Positions 20,913-33,280 of a DNA stretch of 64,000 nucleotides are shown here, piece after piece (position 1 is the stretch's first letter; every line of letters begins with the position of its first letter). A model generated the notes under the pieces. It was not told where the DNA came from. It ran no database searches and saw nothing but the letters and a program-made list of their open reading frames with translations. The stretch is from Trichaptum fuscoviolaceum (Eukaryota; Basidiomycota; Agaricomycetes; Hymenochaetales; Trichaptaceae), in contig CAJSYZ010000001.1 of NCBI GenBank assembly GCA_910574455.1, forward strand, positions 1,227,599 to 1,291,598. The letters are read 5' to 3'. The translations under genes were made by a program, and so were the position numbers.

Positions 20913-23652
20913 TCACTGTGAAGGAGGGCCGAGAGCGACTGCTCTTATCCTCGTGATCGAAGCCCTGCCGAAAAGTAATGCCTCCTTCTTCTTATCAGAT
21001 TTACGCTTCTTGCAATAGATACCAGAACGAATACGCTCGTCGCCTCTGTGCGAATGCGATGGATAAACGACGGTACTCTTCAACTCACCACTGAGGACTA
21101 CCGCACAGTCATCTCGCAAATTAGGTAGGCAAGGTTCCAGGCTCGCAACCGGTACGAACTCCTCTCTCAGACTGGAGCCCTCCTTCGTCCTATACGCAAG
21201 CCTGATAACACGTGATTGCACGTCCACCTCCGTGTGCGTCGTTGTCCAAGCAACTTTTCCGTCCACATTTCGAGGTTCTTTGCAGGCCGCCTTGAAGCGT
21301 AACACCACATGGAAGTCCTTTATCAAGGGTAACACGCTCAAGTCCAACAGAAAGGAAGTCAATTCACTTTCACTGCCGACGTCTCTGCCTTGCATTGCTT
21401 CGCTTGCATGTCCTTCATCTCGCACTCGCTCGCGGCTGCTTTCACTGTCTCTCAGCGCCTTCGAGTGACTGTTCCCGCTGTAATATTCTTCGAATCGACG
21501 GACAATGGACTTCAGCCTGCCCGGCCATGTTCCATCCAGTCGCCTGAAAGTACTCCTACTCAGATGAAACAGCGGAAGAGTAAGCGCTCAGTTTCGTCGC
21601 GAATCTCGGTTAACTCACATAGAAATAACCAGATGTGGAGGAACGCTAGTCACTTGTGTGCTATGGTGCACAGTGACTAGCGCGTCGCCCTTGCCATTGC
21701 TACCCACGAAATGAGCAAAGGTCTTGTACATTCCGTGGGAGACAAAGACGATGTGATTGTCCGTTGACAACCCGTCCATGTACGAAAGTCCGTCACTAGC
21801 CGTCCATTGTTTCTCCGAACGGCTGACGAACAAACGAAATCTTTTCCTCACGTCTTCGATGTCTGGCACGGGTACGTGATCCAACGTCAGCCAGTCCTCC
21901 CTAACATTATCCATAAATACACGGAGCGTTTGTCCTCCACAATGAAATGGACTTACGTCGAGACCAGGTCCTTCGCTGCAAATTCTCCGTAATCATCGCC
22001 AACCACTTCCACGAAGAACATTCGCTCATCTACATCGACGCCTCGAACGTGTCCAAAGCGATTGCGAACGAGGACGAAGACAATTTTGTGCATCATCCTA
22101 TGACGCGCTCGTACATGTGCGACATCCAGTACGGAAGGCTTAGAAGGCAAGAGCACGCGTGCTTGTACTCGTGAAGTCGTTTCAAGGAATGCCTTCAGTA
22201 TGCACCACTTTGCGAATTCGTAAGCGATACAGTCAATCTTAAAACAACAGGACATGACACACCTGTTTCATGCGTTCGGGGCTAAACACCGTTACGAACT
22301 CCTCAGTTGGTTTTGATCGCACGACAATCCCCTGCATGCCCTTGAAAATACCGAGTCGTACGTCCACACAGCACCCCACTTGCAGTACGCGATCGACCTC
22401 CTCCAACGTAAACTCAGAGACACTGAGAATCCAGTCGTCCACGCACTCTTCCTCAACGTCCACAACGGCAGTCCGCTCGGTTCTACTGCGCACGCGGCCC
22501 CTGTACTCGACGTCGTCCCCAAACCTGACGAACACCATATCCCCAGCGTGCAAAAACGCACGGTTCGTTTCCATGAGTGTCCGGATTCCCGCTAATGTGA
22601 ATAGGGATACTTCGGCTGCCGTTGGTTCGTAATGCTGCACGTAATGGCGAGCCATTACCCTCAAATACTGCAACCCATTCCTGAAGAACACTCGACCATC
22701 ACGCGTCAAGTATGTGTCTGGTAATGGACCTTCGAATACATCGAACTCATTACCAGAAGCAGATAAGGGTACGGTCTGCAGGTCAAATAACGCGGGTTCA
22801 GGTCTGTCGGACGACCTTAGCTCATCCTCCTGCAAATTCTCCTTCGGTAAGCGTGGAACGACTTGCAGGATGATCACGTCCGTCCCCAACTCCGCCTGGT
22901 ATACGCGCGCAATGTCGCCCTTCGAGAAGCCGCGCACAATCTTCACCCAAGAGCCTATCTGAAAGTCTTGCTTTAACAGTCTGCGGCCTTCGATGAAGTG
23001 TCCGATGTCATCCGATTCATTCACAGACAGTCGGTACAAACGCCTATGGACGTAGGCAGTCGATACCAGCGATACACGCGCTCGAAGTGTTTCTACAGCC
23101 TTACTTCCCTCTGGAGCACAAACATAGACTCTTCCCTGCAAACCTGCAAAGGAGTGTGCTCGCATGCTTTCAGGCAAAAGCTCATTCATACGCGATGCCG
23201 TGTCCCACTCTGTACCGACCTTATGATAAACAAGACGTTAGCAGTGATGGATACCATCAGAATTACAGACACCTACTCTTACCGGTACTAACCAGTACTC
23301 ATTCAAGGGCAATTGGCGCTTCTCTTTCGACGTCGTCACCAAGGCGTTTCCGACCTTGTATCGCTTTGCGATTCGCTCGGCCTCTTGCACTTCCCAGTCG
23401 CCTTCGCGCTCCATAGCAAGATCACTCACAAAATTTGAAGGTCGAATGTCGTCATCCGCCTCGTCCTCGACGACGAATACTGCACAGCAACTATAAGCTT
23501 CATGCGACACTCATGGCTGATCACTGACCTTCGCCATCGGAGCTCCACTCATCTACGTCGTCGTCCTCGCTGTCAACCTGTGCTTCGATATCGATGAATT
23601 GTCTCACTTCCTGACTGCTAGCGACTTTTCTACGTTTCTTGCTATCCGTCAT
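20913..23652 (-). CDS. Spt5-like KOW-domain protein
   Basis: Six exons on the minus strand (23652-23529, 23479-23283, 23219-22263, 22192-21957, 21900-21619, 21558-20913) join with consistent phases to 813 aa. The N-terminus is basic then acidic (MTDSKKRRKVASSQEV..., ..VDSEDDDVDEW), as in Spt5 relatives. A KOW motif lies at about residues 195-220 (GSWVKIVRGFSKGDIARVYQ). A second is at about 392-413 (GCCVDVRLGIFKGMQGIVV), and further beta-rich repeats follow. Spt5 proteins act in transcription elongation. Multi-copy Spt5-like genes of this kind occur near transposons in agaricomycetes, and this one sits beside a Helitron. It is complete, and a fragment of a relative is found at 35.27 kb. The acceptors of exons 5 and 6 were chosen to keep the frame and could be refined by RNA data. 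Confidence 0.8.
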
Positions 23653-23917
23653 GTTCAACACGGCACAGTGTGTACGCTATGGACCGCGAACACATAATGA
23701 TGATAAACATCACGTGAGTACGGCAAGTACCGATCACTACGAGTATGGGAACTACCGCACCTGCCCAATGAAGCTGCTGCCGGAACCACGGGAACGCTAA
23801 AGCGCTGATAAGCGCCACAAAGGAAAGCATTCTGAGGGCCGCTACATAAAATGCGAAGCAAGCTGTTCCTCTGCCATATTTCCCAACTCACTGCAATCCA
23901 TCCGTGAACACCGAACG

Positions 23918-24447
23918 ATGTCTGACTCTGTTGTATTCCACGTTAGTTTCCCCGTCCAGCACCTCATACCCGTGCTAACCGACTTTCTCAGTGCCACGCA
24001 ATGCCTCCCGGTTTCCAACAGGACATGCTAACTGGTTCCGTACGTCGTCTCCTACCTAGCTTAGTTCTGCTCATTATAACGAGCAATTGTATACACCAGG
24101 TCACGGCGGTTACCCTGCCGGCGGGCCAGTCCACGCTGGAGTTCCACATCTACTATGCTGGAGCAGTCTATCAATTTCGCGTCGCCCGCTGCCACGCTCC
24201 GCAACAAGCGCACGAACCATCCCAACCGATTTTCAACGGTACGAATGCCGTAAATAGTGCTGCCGTACCGCGTCACCTGCACCAGCATCATGTACCGAAC
24301 CCAAGCAATCACTACTTCCACAACACATCACCGTATGCTCAGCAGGCCATTACACCCCCCCAACAGTACACAAACCAACATATATTCAGTCCACACGGGA
24401 ACAACATCACTAACGCCAATAACTTCGCCGTCGGTGACCGTTTCTGA
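23918..24447 (+). CDS. Small unknown protein, paralogue A
   Basis: Exons 23918-23941, 23992-24039 and 24100-24447 give 139 aa. The first two exons encode 8 and 16 residues, exactly as in the gene at 25.9 kb, and both proteins begin M-[SE]-D-[ST] with His as residue 8. The third exon contains LEFHIYYAGAVYQFRVARC...QAHEP, the counterpart of LALFEFQGRTYRLASR...QADEP. The rest is rich in Asn, Gln, His and Pro and may be disordered. No known domain is recognised. It lies next to the Spt5-like gene in the Helitron neighbourhood. Confidence 0.6.
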
Positions 24448-24760
24448 AAGACGGCTCGAGGTCAAATCTGTCCCCACCCTAGAAATTTGTTCACACGCTA
24501 TAGCTGCGAGTTCCTTTCTTCCTGTACCATTATCTAGATCACATATGTATTCCTGCGAAAATTCCAACTCGCCTGAAGAAAGTGGTAAGCCTATAACAAT
24601 TACTGGCTTATCGGAGTAAATTGCTATGTAAAACAACCCGCTCCAAATTCCGCTCCGGCTCTGACCCGCAAGCGACTACGTCGATCTTCATCTATACGGC
24701 AAATCGATTCATTCTACTCTCAGCATTCCTTCGAACCACAGTCTTGGAATGTAGCCTGGT
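24448..24760. other. Intergenic, nothing recognised
   Basis: No gene, RNA or repeat is supported between paralogue A and the Helitron fragment. Confidence 0.4.
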
Positions 24761-24960
24761 TTGTTCAATTACAACAAATCAAGATGCAAGTCGTGCTTGA
24801 CGATGCTGGAGCAGGTGCTGATTGCCTTGCAATTTGCAAATTCTTATCTCTTCAAGCTCCTCCACCGGAATGGTCACATTTGTGATACGGATAAGTCGCA
24901 GGACGTCTTCGCAGGCAATGTTACAACTTTGCCATTTAACAATGTGCAGGTACAACAAAG
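24761..24960 (+). pseudogene. Fragment of a Helitron N-terminal region
   Basis: The plus strand encodes EQVLIALQFANSYLFKLLHRNGH...AGNVTTLPFNN. It matches EQMLIALQFARCYVFKLFPRNGH...AGNVTTFPLNN of the Helitron at 32.3 kb. The fragment is in the opposite direction and covers only about 60 residues, so it is debris of a related element. Confidence 0.75.
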
Positions 24961-25065
24961 ACAAGCTTTGCAATTGCGAACACCACCTGTTTTCCATCCT
25001 GCTGCAAGCCACTGGTCAATGACGATGGCCTTCGCATACAAATGCAGTACTCCTCTGCTGTTTGT

Positions 25066-25405
25066 TCCAGCAAGCAATTGGAATAGACGTAGAGATCTGT
25101 CTCTGATACATTAAGAAGATCCAAGGTCCAAGCAACACAAGGCTCAACGATATACATCTCCGCATTGAACGCCAACCAGCACATTGGCTCCTAGCCAATA
25201 AAGTACAGCATGTACGCTCCCTGGGCCGTATCATCTGTTTCAGTAAGAAATTGGAATAAATGTAGAGATCTGTCTCTGATTCATTAAGAAGACCGAAGGT
25301 CCAAGCAACACATGGCAGAACGATATCCATCTCTGCATTGAACGCCACACAGCACATTGGCTCCTATGCAATAATGTACAGTATGTACAGTCCCTGGGGA
25401 ATGGC
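25066..25405. repeat. Tandem duplication, two units of about 173 bp
   Basis: AATTGGAATA...GTAGAGATCTGTCTCTGAT...CCAAGCAACACA...CACATTGGCTCCTA...TCCCTGGG occurs twice, at about 25070 and 25243, with roughly 10 percent difference by eye. It follows the Helitron fragment. The remaining sequence to 25.87 kb shows no gene. Confidence 0.75.
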
Positions 25406-25877
25406 TTCAACATTTCGATCGACGCCACTATCGAGCTTGCGTCGCCAAACGATTGGGGTAACGAAAAAAAAAGTGAATTTCATTCACTACTCCCCTGAAC
25501 GACAGATCTCAACACAGAACGTCAACAAAGGCTTATGCACACCACGTATGTTGCTCGGCCACGCCCTGCGCTATCACACCCTCAGATTCGCTGTGACAGG
25601 CGTCAGATCGAGGGTCGACCACGGGCGTAACTGTCCACCTTAGTAGTATCGTACGCGATTGACCGAGACCCAGGGCCCCCCTCGTATGCATAGAGAGTCC
25701 ATACGAATCTAGCGGCCCAATCTCTATCTGAGAAAGCGCAAGAACAAAATATAGCTGCGCATTACACGAGTACCGTACCGCTCCCCCAGCGACTTATTTC
25801 AACGCGTCGAGAGACATCTGGCGGCGGTCTAAAACCCATTCTTCCCCACCCTCCTCACCGTTCACATCACAGAGAAA
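25406..25877. other. Intergenic, nothing recognised
   Basis: No gene or repeat is supported here; it holds the presumed upstream region of paralogue B. Confidence 0.4.
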
Positions 25878-26666
25878 ATGGAAGACACGCATACCATCCA
25901 TGTAAGTTTCCGTGCTGTACTCGCGACTAGTGACTTATCCATCCCTAAGCTTCTCGTCGAAGCTGGTACGATTGCACAAAATAAGATCGTTCTCAAAGTA
26001 TGTGCCTCGCCCACTCCCGTCTCTCTCACTAACGTCCGCACAGCTGGAGCACAGCGTGAAAGTCAACGGCGAAGAAGAGATAGACCTTGCGCTGTTCGAG
26101 TTCCAGGGACGAACTTATCGACTTGCGTCCCGGTCCACTGCAGCCCAGGCTGACGAGCCTCCCGCATTGGAACCCATCGTCGAGGACGCTCCACGTCGCG
26201 TAAACGACTGTCCCATTTGCGGGGACCCAGCCTGTCTGTACGCAGCAATTCTTCGTGACATGCGCAACGGTCCCCCTCCGTATCTCGCACAGAACCTGCA
26301 TACCTGCACGACTGACGTACGTCAGCAAGGCCTCACGTTGCCCGATGGTGAAGTGACCGTCACCAACGTCACTGAGAACCCGACGGGCGACAACGCAGGG
26401 AAAAGCCATATCGACATGGATTTCGCCGCAGGCGAGCGTTCGATTGTACGCCTCCATACTTCCTCTACACCTCACACTTACACATGGCATGACCGTAGAG
26501 GCCAACCCCGCCTCGTCGTTGAGCACCAGGGCCGAGGACTCATGCACGTCCGCTGCGGAAATCCGGTAAGCCATCATCGACGTCAATTCCTTGTCGGCCG
26601 CTCACTTTAATGCAGGGCGAGCATATCCTGATTCCTAACAATACGCGTTTCATACTGCCTGTCTGA
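25878..26666 (+). CDS. Small unknown protein, paralogue B
   Basis: Exons 25878-25901, 25950-25997, 26044-26565 and 26616-26666 give 214 aa, all junctions in phase 0. It begins MEDTHTIH (exon 1, 8 aa); exon 2 encodes 16 aa. Exon 3 has the FEFQGRTYRLASR segment shared with paralogue A and a short cysteine motif CPICGDPAC (about residues 80-88) that A lacks. Exon 4 encodes a short hydrophobic tail ending FILPV. The cysteines could bind metal, but no domain is recognised. The gene lies between the Helitron and its debris and may belong to the same mobile compartment. Confidence 0.65.
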
Positions 26667-27359
26667 ATATACAGAACATAGTTAGCGTTTCCTTGCTCAC
26701 TAACGAAATTAGATCCTCCCTTATGTAAACAGAAAGCCTTTCACTGTAACCTAGAGAAATTATTCAAAAATATTTCAACATTTCTGTTCCCTTATGCCAT
26801 ACAAATGTACAACCTTTTCCCATTGACATATACGAGCGTCCGCTGGAACAATACTGCTGTAAGTTCGCCAATATGTAAGTCTTGCGACTGCGTACTGCAA
26901 ATCATTCAAGCCTACATCCTGCGACATCCAACGGCCTTTCCCTGCGCTTCCCAGATTTAAGATCAACGTCGTTGCCTATACTGTGTGTATCGGGTTCATC
27001 GCGCTATATCACTCGTCAAACAAGTGCTTCGCCCGAGTCGTCTTTACAATCGCAACTCCCTTTCTGCTATCCACCCATCGTACGAGAGATCGGAACCCGT
27101 TCTTCGATTCCACACCTTTCCTGTGGCACGATGAGCGTGAGAGTCTGACGAGCTCAAGTTTCCCACACGTCTCCTGCCATACTCACTCAAGCTTGCAGCT
27201 CTTTGGCTCCCTTTCCTTTCTTCTCCACTTACCATCATGAGACTTGTAGCGCACGTTAATACAAGCATTTGTACATTGTCCCTGTCGTACATGAGACTCT
27301 CTATAATGTAGTTAACAATGAATACAATACAAAGTGAACCATAGATATGTCTCTCGACG
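26667..27359. other. Intergenic region at the 3' side of the Helitron
   Basis: No gene is supported. A Helitron 3' end should show a short hairpin followed by CTRR; I could not fix such an end here by eye. Confidence 0.4.
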
Positions 27360-29672
27360 TCAAAAACCTTCCATACGCCGACGAGCAACAGCTTCCTCGT
27401 CCTCCCATCTTATCTTCGTCTCCCTGTCTAAAACGTCAAGACGATAATCCTCGTTTCGAAGCATTTCATTTGGATGTTGTGTGAATAGTTTGTCCTCGAA
27501 ATCGCCAATTAATCGAACGTTAGCAGCACCCGGACTGCGCGACAAAGCGACGTACGCATTGAACGGAGTGAGAGCGAAGCTCGGAGGCTTTCGAATGTCA
27601 ATGAGCACGTTCGGGATCGTTTGTCCTTGCGCTCTGTAGTCTGTGAAAGCGTACGCTGCAGTCAGGGGGAATTGACGACGTCTAACGGTGATTTTACGTC
27701 CACGAGTGCTAGAATCAATACTGAACGTCTTCTCCAGCGGCACAACTGGAATCACTCCCGCTGGAAGACCGGGTAGAGCGACCGCCCTCGTCCTATCCAA
27801 CTTCACCAGAATGTACGCGGGTAAGCGCTTCAACTTCACCACACCAGTCCCACGTCTCTCGATGTCGTCTTCACTGTGTAGCACGATGTCATGCACAACG
27901 CCCCTCGCCCCGTTTGTTATGTCGGCATCCGTGCTGACATTGAAGGTCACCATCGCCTTCATACCTATTGCAATCTCCAAAACGTCCTGCATCACTTTTC
28001 CCGCTTTCTTCCTACGCACCGCCAGCCTTTCATCCTTGGCTAGCCGATGTCCTTGATAACGGTCCTCCGCACGGCATATATACAAAGTCGCTCCTGCCAG
28101 CGCACAGTGACTTCTCAGTGCTTCCGCATTCCAGGGCTTCCGTACCGCATGACGTGGTGTGATCAACACAGCCGACCTCCACGGTTCGCAACTGAAGTCA
28201 GTAGGCGGACAATCCGGACTCGTGATGATGAGCGACCTCAGCTTCCTCAGATGATGTGTCCTACAATTTCCATATCGCGCGTGCTGTAGGAGGTCGTGCC
28301 AATGTCGGTCCGTCACCCTCACCTGCTTCTTCAACCTCACGACAGTCCGGAACTGTTCATACAACCGCCTCCCGTCAGCACACCTATCGTCACGGTCCCT
28401 TCCCTGAAAGTCTGCGAACAAAGCCACGGACACCCCGGCCGCAACTGGCGGAAATTGATGAAAGTCTCCAAATAATATAACGTTCATGCCTCCGAACGGA
28501 CGTCCACTGTGATTCTCCGGTTGATCAGCTTTCGCTCGCGTTATCACCGTGTCCATCTCCGCAAAAAACGAGGATGCCACCATTGACACTTCGTCAACAA
28601 TGAGGAACTTGGCCTCTCCAAGAGTTCGAGCGAGCCTCGCTATCGTCTCTGCGGATTGATCTGCAGCACGCCCACTTCGAGGCATGGATGTCAACGTGTG
28701 CAATGTCTGTCCCTCAATCAAGGACGCAGCCACACCTGTGTACGCGGCTTTCCGAAGCCAATGCTTCACGTTTAAACTCTCGAACAAGCTGGTGATTGTC
28801 TGGATGACCTTCGACTTCCCCACACCTCCTTCACCACTCACAACCATCAAAAGCGGTTCTGGATCCATTCCCCTCATGCATCTTCGTACCTGGTCATTAA
28901 CGATATCAAACGCACGTCTCTGCTCCTCAAACAATTCGGAAGGATCCACGGACGCCATGATATCCTCCGCGACTTCCACTCCCTCGCCTCCAACATAGTT
29001 GACTGTCCCCAATCCGTCGTCCGCGACTGCGTCCACTCGTCGAACCACTCCCTCGTCCGCTATGTCAACGTCCATGCGTTCCTCATCTCCCTCCTGCGCA
29101 TTAGAGAGAGCGTTCTGCCATTCCGTGACTATACGATAGTCATCAGCACTTCCGATACGTGCTGCCATCGTCCCGTCCGTCGCAGTTGAACCGTGCTGGA
29201 AAACTCCAGCGAGAGTCCCTACTCGAATGGCCTCCAATCCGTGCATGTACTCCCCACCGATCTGCTCCGTACGGCTTATAATCTCATCCTCAGCGTCGGT
29301 ATCGAAATGTCCCGCAACATCGACAGTCTCATGTACATCCTCCACTTCCCATTCACGCTCAGATATCTCGCGCCCCACATGCTCCTCAGCCCTCTCCTTC
29401 TCCCGTTCTCTTGTAGCCGCGTCACTCGTTTCATAGTAGTAGTCGATATTCTGTACAATATCTACCACACGTTTGCCCGCGTTCGAAATAAAGAGTTCAT
29501 ACGTGTCCTTCCAACTCGAATCACGAGTCTTCAAGTCGTTCGTTTCCGCCACGGCTTCAGAAGCATTAGCATAGACGCACAGTATAGAGCATTCTCCGCG
29601 CTCTTTGGTAAAAAGTGTTTCCCTTGCACGGTCGGTAGTGTGTTGTGACCCACGCTTCGCAAGCGTCGACAC
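27360..29672 (-). pseudogene. Helitron PIF1-type helicase segment
   Basis: An open frame of about 770 codons carries DLKTRDSSWKDTYELF (the usual start of the helicase part), Walker A GEGGVGKS, Walker B VDEVSM, GDFHQFPP, DYRAQGQT and YVALSR. These are the ordered motifs of PIF1/Helitron helicases, which unwind DNA during rolling-circle transposition. The segment just upstream (29925-29566) is in two other frames (CRRLRSVGHNTLP and LYCASMLMLLKPWR). The helicase is therefore cut off from the Rep part by two frame changes. Confidence 0.85.
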
Positions 29673-29985
29673 TTCCCCTCATATTTAGCATGTGGTCCAA
29701 GTACCGGAAGACTTCATTCCGCGGCCGACCACGCTGACGACCAGCACTTGCTACCTGATCACCACTGTCTTCACCTGTGCGCCGGCCGGCCCTGGCGGCA
29801 ACTGGGGCCTCGTATGTGTCAAGCAAGAAATCGAGGACACTCATGTTCTCCATCTCGATCGGACGTAATGCGTAGTCTTCCACTTGGCCCGCAGCATGGA
29901 ATCCACCCTGAGCATTCGGTGACAATGTTACACGCTCCTATAAGTAAGTCAGTCGAGTCCGTAGATGAGTACAGAAATCACACTA

Positions 29986-31817
29986 ACATTCTCCTCGTCC
30001 TCGCCTCCGCGCACAAGCAAGTCATCACTGCGTTCATCTCCTACTTCTGCCTCACCGCTGAACTCTCTAAACGACCGTTTCAGGGCAGACACAAACGACG
30101 TCCAAAATATAGGTGTATAATTATGGCTCCGGAATGAATCTCCCCAGCCCATCAAGTAACTGATAACCTGTGGCCCGCTGAGTTCCTGCTCCCTGTTCAA
30201 AGTCGTGAGACAGCGGGACAATAGCAGACGGTGATTATTTCTTGCGTCCAAGGCCTGCTGACTCTGGTCTTCATGGTACGCGAACGCGCGGGCTAACAGC
30301 GCCGAGCGATTGTGAGTTTTGTCCTGTCTCTTCGTTGTATACTTGCTCATATACCACGTAGCTCCTCTTGACTCCCGTCCACTCATCGTCAGCTTCATGT
30401 CGTTATTGCATCTGAAAGCGAGCGTCACCGCCGGATTCCAACTGTTCATATACTCGAACAGACGTTTGCTCCCCCACTCGCCTGTCTCATGAACCCAATC
30501 CTCACACGCTAATCGGAAAGGTGCACGACGTTTACAGACCAGCTTCCCGTTCTTGTTGAATCTTAGGCAAGTCGTTCTCTTACAAGTGTGCACTTGCTGT
30601 GATCTAACGACCGACTTCTCCAATTCGCGCGCTTGCCTCTCAAAGCTCTCCGAATCTGGGTCTGGAGGGCGACTGAATCCCACTCCACGTTGTCTAGGTG
30701 TCGCATCAACCTCCTCCTTTGACCCCAAGCCATCCACATGCGACCGAATGTGCATCGAGATGAATGCCTTCACCTTCTCCCTGAAACCCTCGTCCTTCAG
30801 AAAGCGCTCCATCTCTTCCGCGGTCGGCGCGTCTTTTAGCCATACCATCATATGCAAGTGAAGTGTTCCCCGTCCTTGCGCCTCCACCACGCCGAAGTAC
30901 GCTTCCACGGTCCCGAGAGCGCCGACGGAACTGGAAGTCGTGAAGTCCGTTTTTTTCACTCCCCAGAGATGCTCCAGTAAAACCTTACTCATATAGTTAA
31001 ACGCCAGTGCCGCTGCGAATGGATCCAGCGCAACATTACGTGCTCTCGTTTGTTCACTTGGACCCGCGGTTGCAGAGAACCTGTCCATATCGATGCTCTC
31101 TCCGGCGAACACCTGCACCACTGGCTCATCGATGTCGTTCTGATTGACCGTAACGAACAACGCTGAAGGTCCTTTCATCATCGTCGTTCCCCACATACAC
31201 GGAAAGTAACTCGACCGCCTTGCGTCCGATCCCGTTACCTTTGCACTGGCAGAGAACAAGTTCGCCTTAAGGAGAGCTACTCGGCGATCGCTGACTGGCA
31301 CATTTCGACTTTCCTCCTCTTCCGCCTTCTGCAAGTCGGCTAACGTTAGGGTCTGCAAGAGTTGCGAGTGCCTATCGAAGTCCTTCCGTTTCATCTGCAC
31401 GCGAGCGCTCCTCATGACTTCCCGCCTCTGCTCGATTCCGAACGCGACGAAGTAGAACGAATGATGGTGTCGAAAGCGCTTGTCACAATATTCCAGACAC
31501 CATCGTACGTGCTCAAGGAAACCCACGTCCGCTTCTCTGGCAGCTTCAATTCCTCCCACACCGTATGGAAATAATGTCGGGAAACAGGCTGCCAATGGGT
31601 TACGTCCATCGCCATTCACGGGTGACCCATCCAATGTACGCCCGAAAGTCGAGAGCGCTCGTCGACCATGCCTCACTGCATAACCGCCTTCTTCGGCGTT
31701 CATCACCACCCGCATTCGCGAGCGCCCACATCATGAGTTCCGACGAACTCAACGTACTCATTACGGTATCGTGCACCCCCAAGTGTTGCAAGGGCACGAC
31801 GTCCGGTTCCAGTACCC
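29986..31817 (-). pseudogene. Helitron Rep (HUH nuclease) segment
   Basis: After about 36 residues in the frame of the preceding exon, the frame changes near 31700. It then stays open for almost 590 codons. It contains ACFPTLFPYGVGG, the HUH motif LHLHMMVWL (about 30850) and the paired tyrosines of YMSKYTTK (about 30340). These are the residues that cut and join single strands in Helitron transposition. The catalytic residues are present, but the upstream frameshift would separate them from the N-terminal exon. Confidence 0.8.
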
Positions 31818-31867
31818 CTTTGAAAATGTAAGTAATCCTCTTCCACACGGCAGTGACGAATACTTAC

Positions 31868-33074
31868 CTGTTGAGTTCGCTTCCGCGCGTTCCTCATCTT
31901 CACTACCGTCCTCATCTTCTAGGTCATCGAGCGAACGAGTCTCGCCATCCTCAAACGTCTCGTCCGTTCCGTCTGGCACGTACCCTGCACGTTCCTTGTC
32001 TACGACAGTTCCGTTCCTTTCGTGCATTACTGTGCTAAGAATCTCCATCGGCACACCATCTTCCGGCAAAGCGCGCAAATTCACTTCCGCGATATCCATA
32101 TGAGAATACATTGCATTATTCGCCTTCAGCCACCGTAACGCGCCATGCACTCGCACTCGCCGCACACGGAATGTCGACTTCAACCAGCGCTTGGGAAGTC
32201 TGCCCACGCCCACAAATGTGACAGCAATTACTGACGCCAACACACTCAGTGGTCGTGGCAGCATCCGTCCTTCCAACATGGACAAGACCTGCTCATTGTT
32301 CAAAGGAAATGTCGTCACATTGCCCGCCAAGCCGCTCTGCAGCATATCCGGATCCCCAACGTGTCCATTCCGCGGGAAAAGCTTGAAAACATAACAGCGG
32401 GCGAATTGCAAGGCAATCAGCATCTGCTCCGGCACCGTCAAGCCCTGCAGCTCCTCAGGCACATCACCGACCCACATGTCGTTAGCCAACGCGAGCCGTG
32501 GTCGTTTAGCGTTCTTGAGTGAACTGTCGCAATCTTCGCATATGCTTCCCAAGGCGCCGCCTGCACTGCTCCTCACATACCGCGTCTCCAGCAGCATTCC
32601 CTCAAACAGACGGTGAGCTGCGTGCGACTGAGCCGGTGCCAGTCGTTCCTTACACGGTAGATCCGTAAGCAGGATGTCCTTGCACTGCGACCCAAACCTT
32701 TCACGCGCACAAACGACGCACACCACGCGACAAATTCGCTCATTGGAAGTCGCAGCACGCACCGCTCGTAGCGAGTTCGCCCACTGCTCTCGCGTTGGCA
32801 GGTCCATATATCGCTCGGGGTTCCGGTCATACTCTTGACGGCGCCGGGCGTGTCCTTCCAATGTTCCCCGCGTGCCAGACACAGTCGGCTCCGATCGCCT
32901 TGCGCGCGCTCGTTTCTCCCTCGCCAATCTCACGAGCAACGCCTTCGAGTCATCATCCATGACGGCGATCTCTAACTCAAGCTCTCGTCGCCGACGCTGC
33001 GCCTCCATGGAAAAGGTCCCTGCTGGAAAAGCCCCAATGACTTCGCCAGCTGTTAGGTTTACCCACCTGGACAT
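31868..33074 (-). CDS. Helitron protein, N-terminal region (exon 1)
   Basis: About 402 residues start MSRWVNLTAGEVIGAF. Several paired cysteines (CRVVCVVCAR; ICEDCDSS) suggest metal binding. The conserved block EQMLIALQFARCYVFKLFPRNGH is the part found again as a fragment at 24.8 kb. An acidic stretch (DDLEDEDGSEDEE) precedes the intron (donor GTAAGT at 31867). The next exon begins at 31817 in the correct frame (VLEPDVVPLQ). The role is that of the leader region of agaricomycete Helitron transposases. Confidence 0.7.
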
Positions 33075-33280
33075 TGCTTTCGGAGGTCTACAATCGCAGA
33101 CCTCTTCCTAATTCTCCCTCTAATTCCAAAGCACCTTGCCCCACATGCTGCCAGTCCCGTGAACTCTGCGAGAGTCCCAATACCCGTAAGAATGTGGTCG
33201 TACAGCCGACGTTCCTAGGTCTGTCATTCCGTATCCAACTCAGATCTCGATCTCATCTCATTCAAATCTAGACGCCACAT

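Larger units (their letters stand above)
27360..33074 (-). mobile_element. Helitron (Rep-helicase element), frameshifted
   Basis: One minus-strand coding unit runs from an N-terminal zinc-rich region through a Helitron HUH Rep domain to a PIF1-type helicase, as in rolling-circle Helitrons. Introns are visible at 31867-31818 and about 29985-29936. Three single-base frame changes interrupt it: near 31700, before EEGGYAVRHG; near 29690, before KCRRLRSVGHNTLP; and near 29545, after MLMLLKPWR. Between and after these breaks the reading frame and key motifs are intact, so loss of function looks recent, or the breaks are sequence errors. The ends of the element (5' TC, 3' hairpin-CTRR) were not located. 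Confidence 0.85.

Noticed and set aside
27688..29648. Plus-strand open frames of 100-151 codons opposite the Helitron helicase
   Set aside because: They are antisense shadows of a long coding frame; the minus strand has all helicase motifs.
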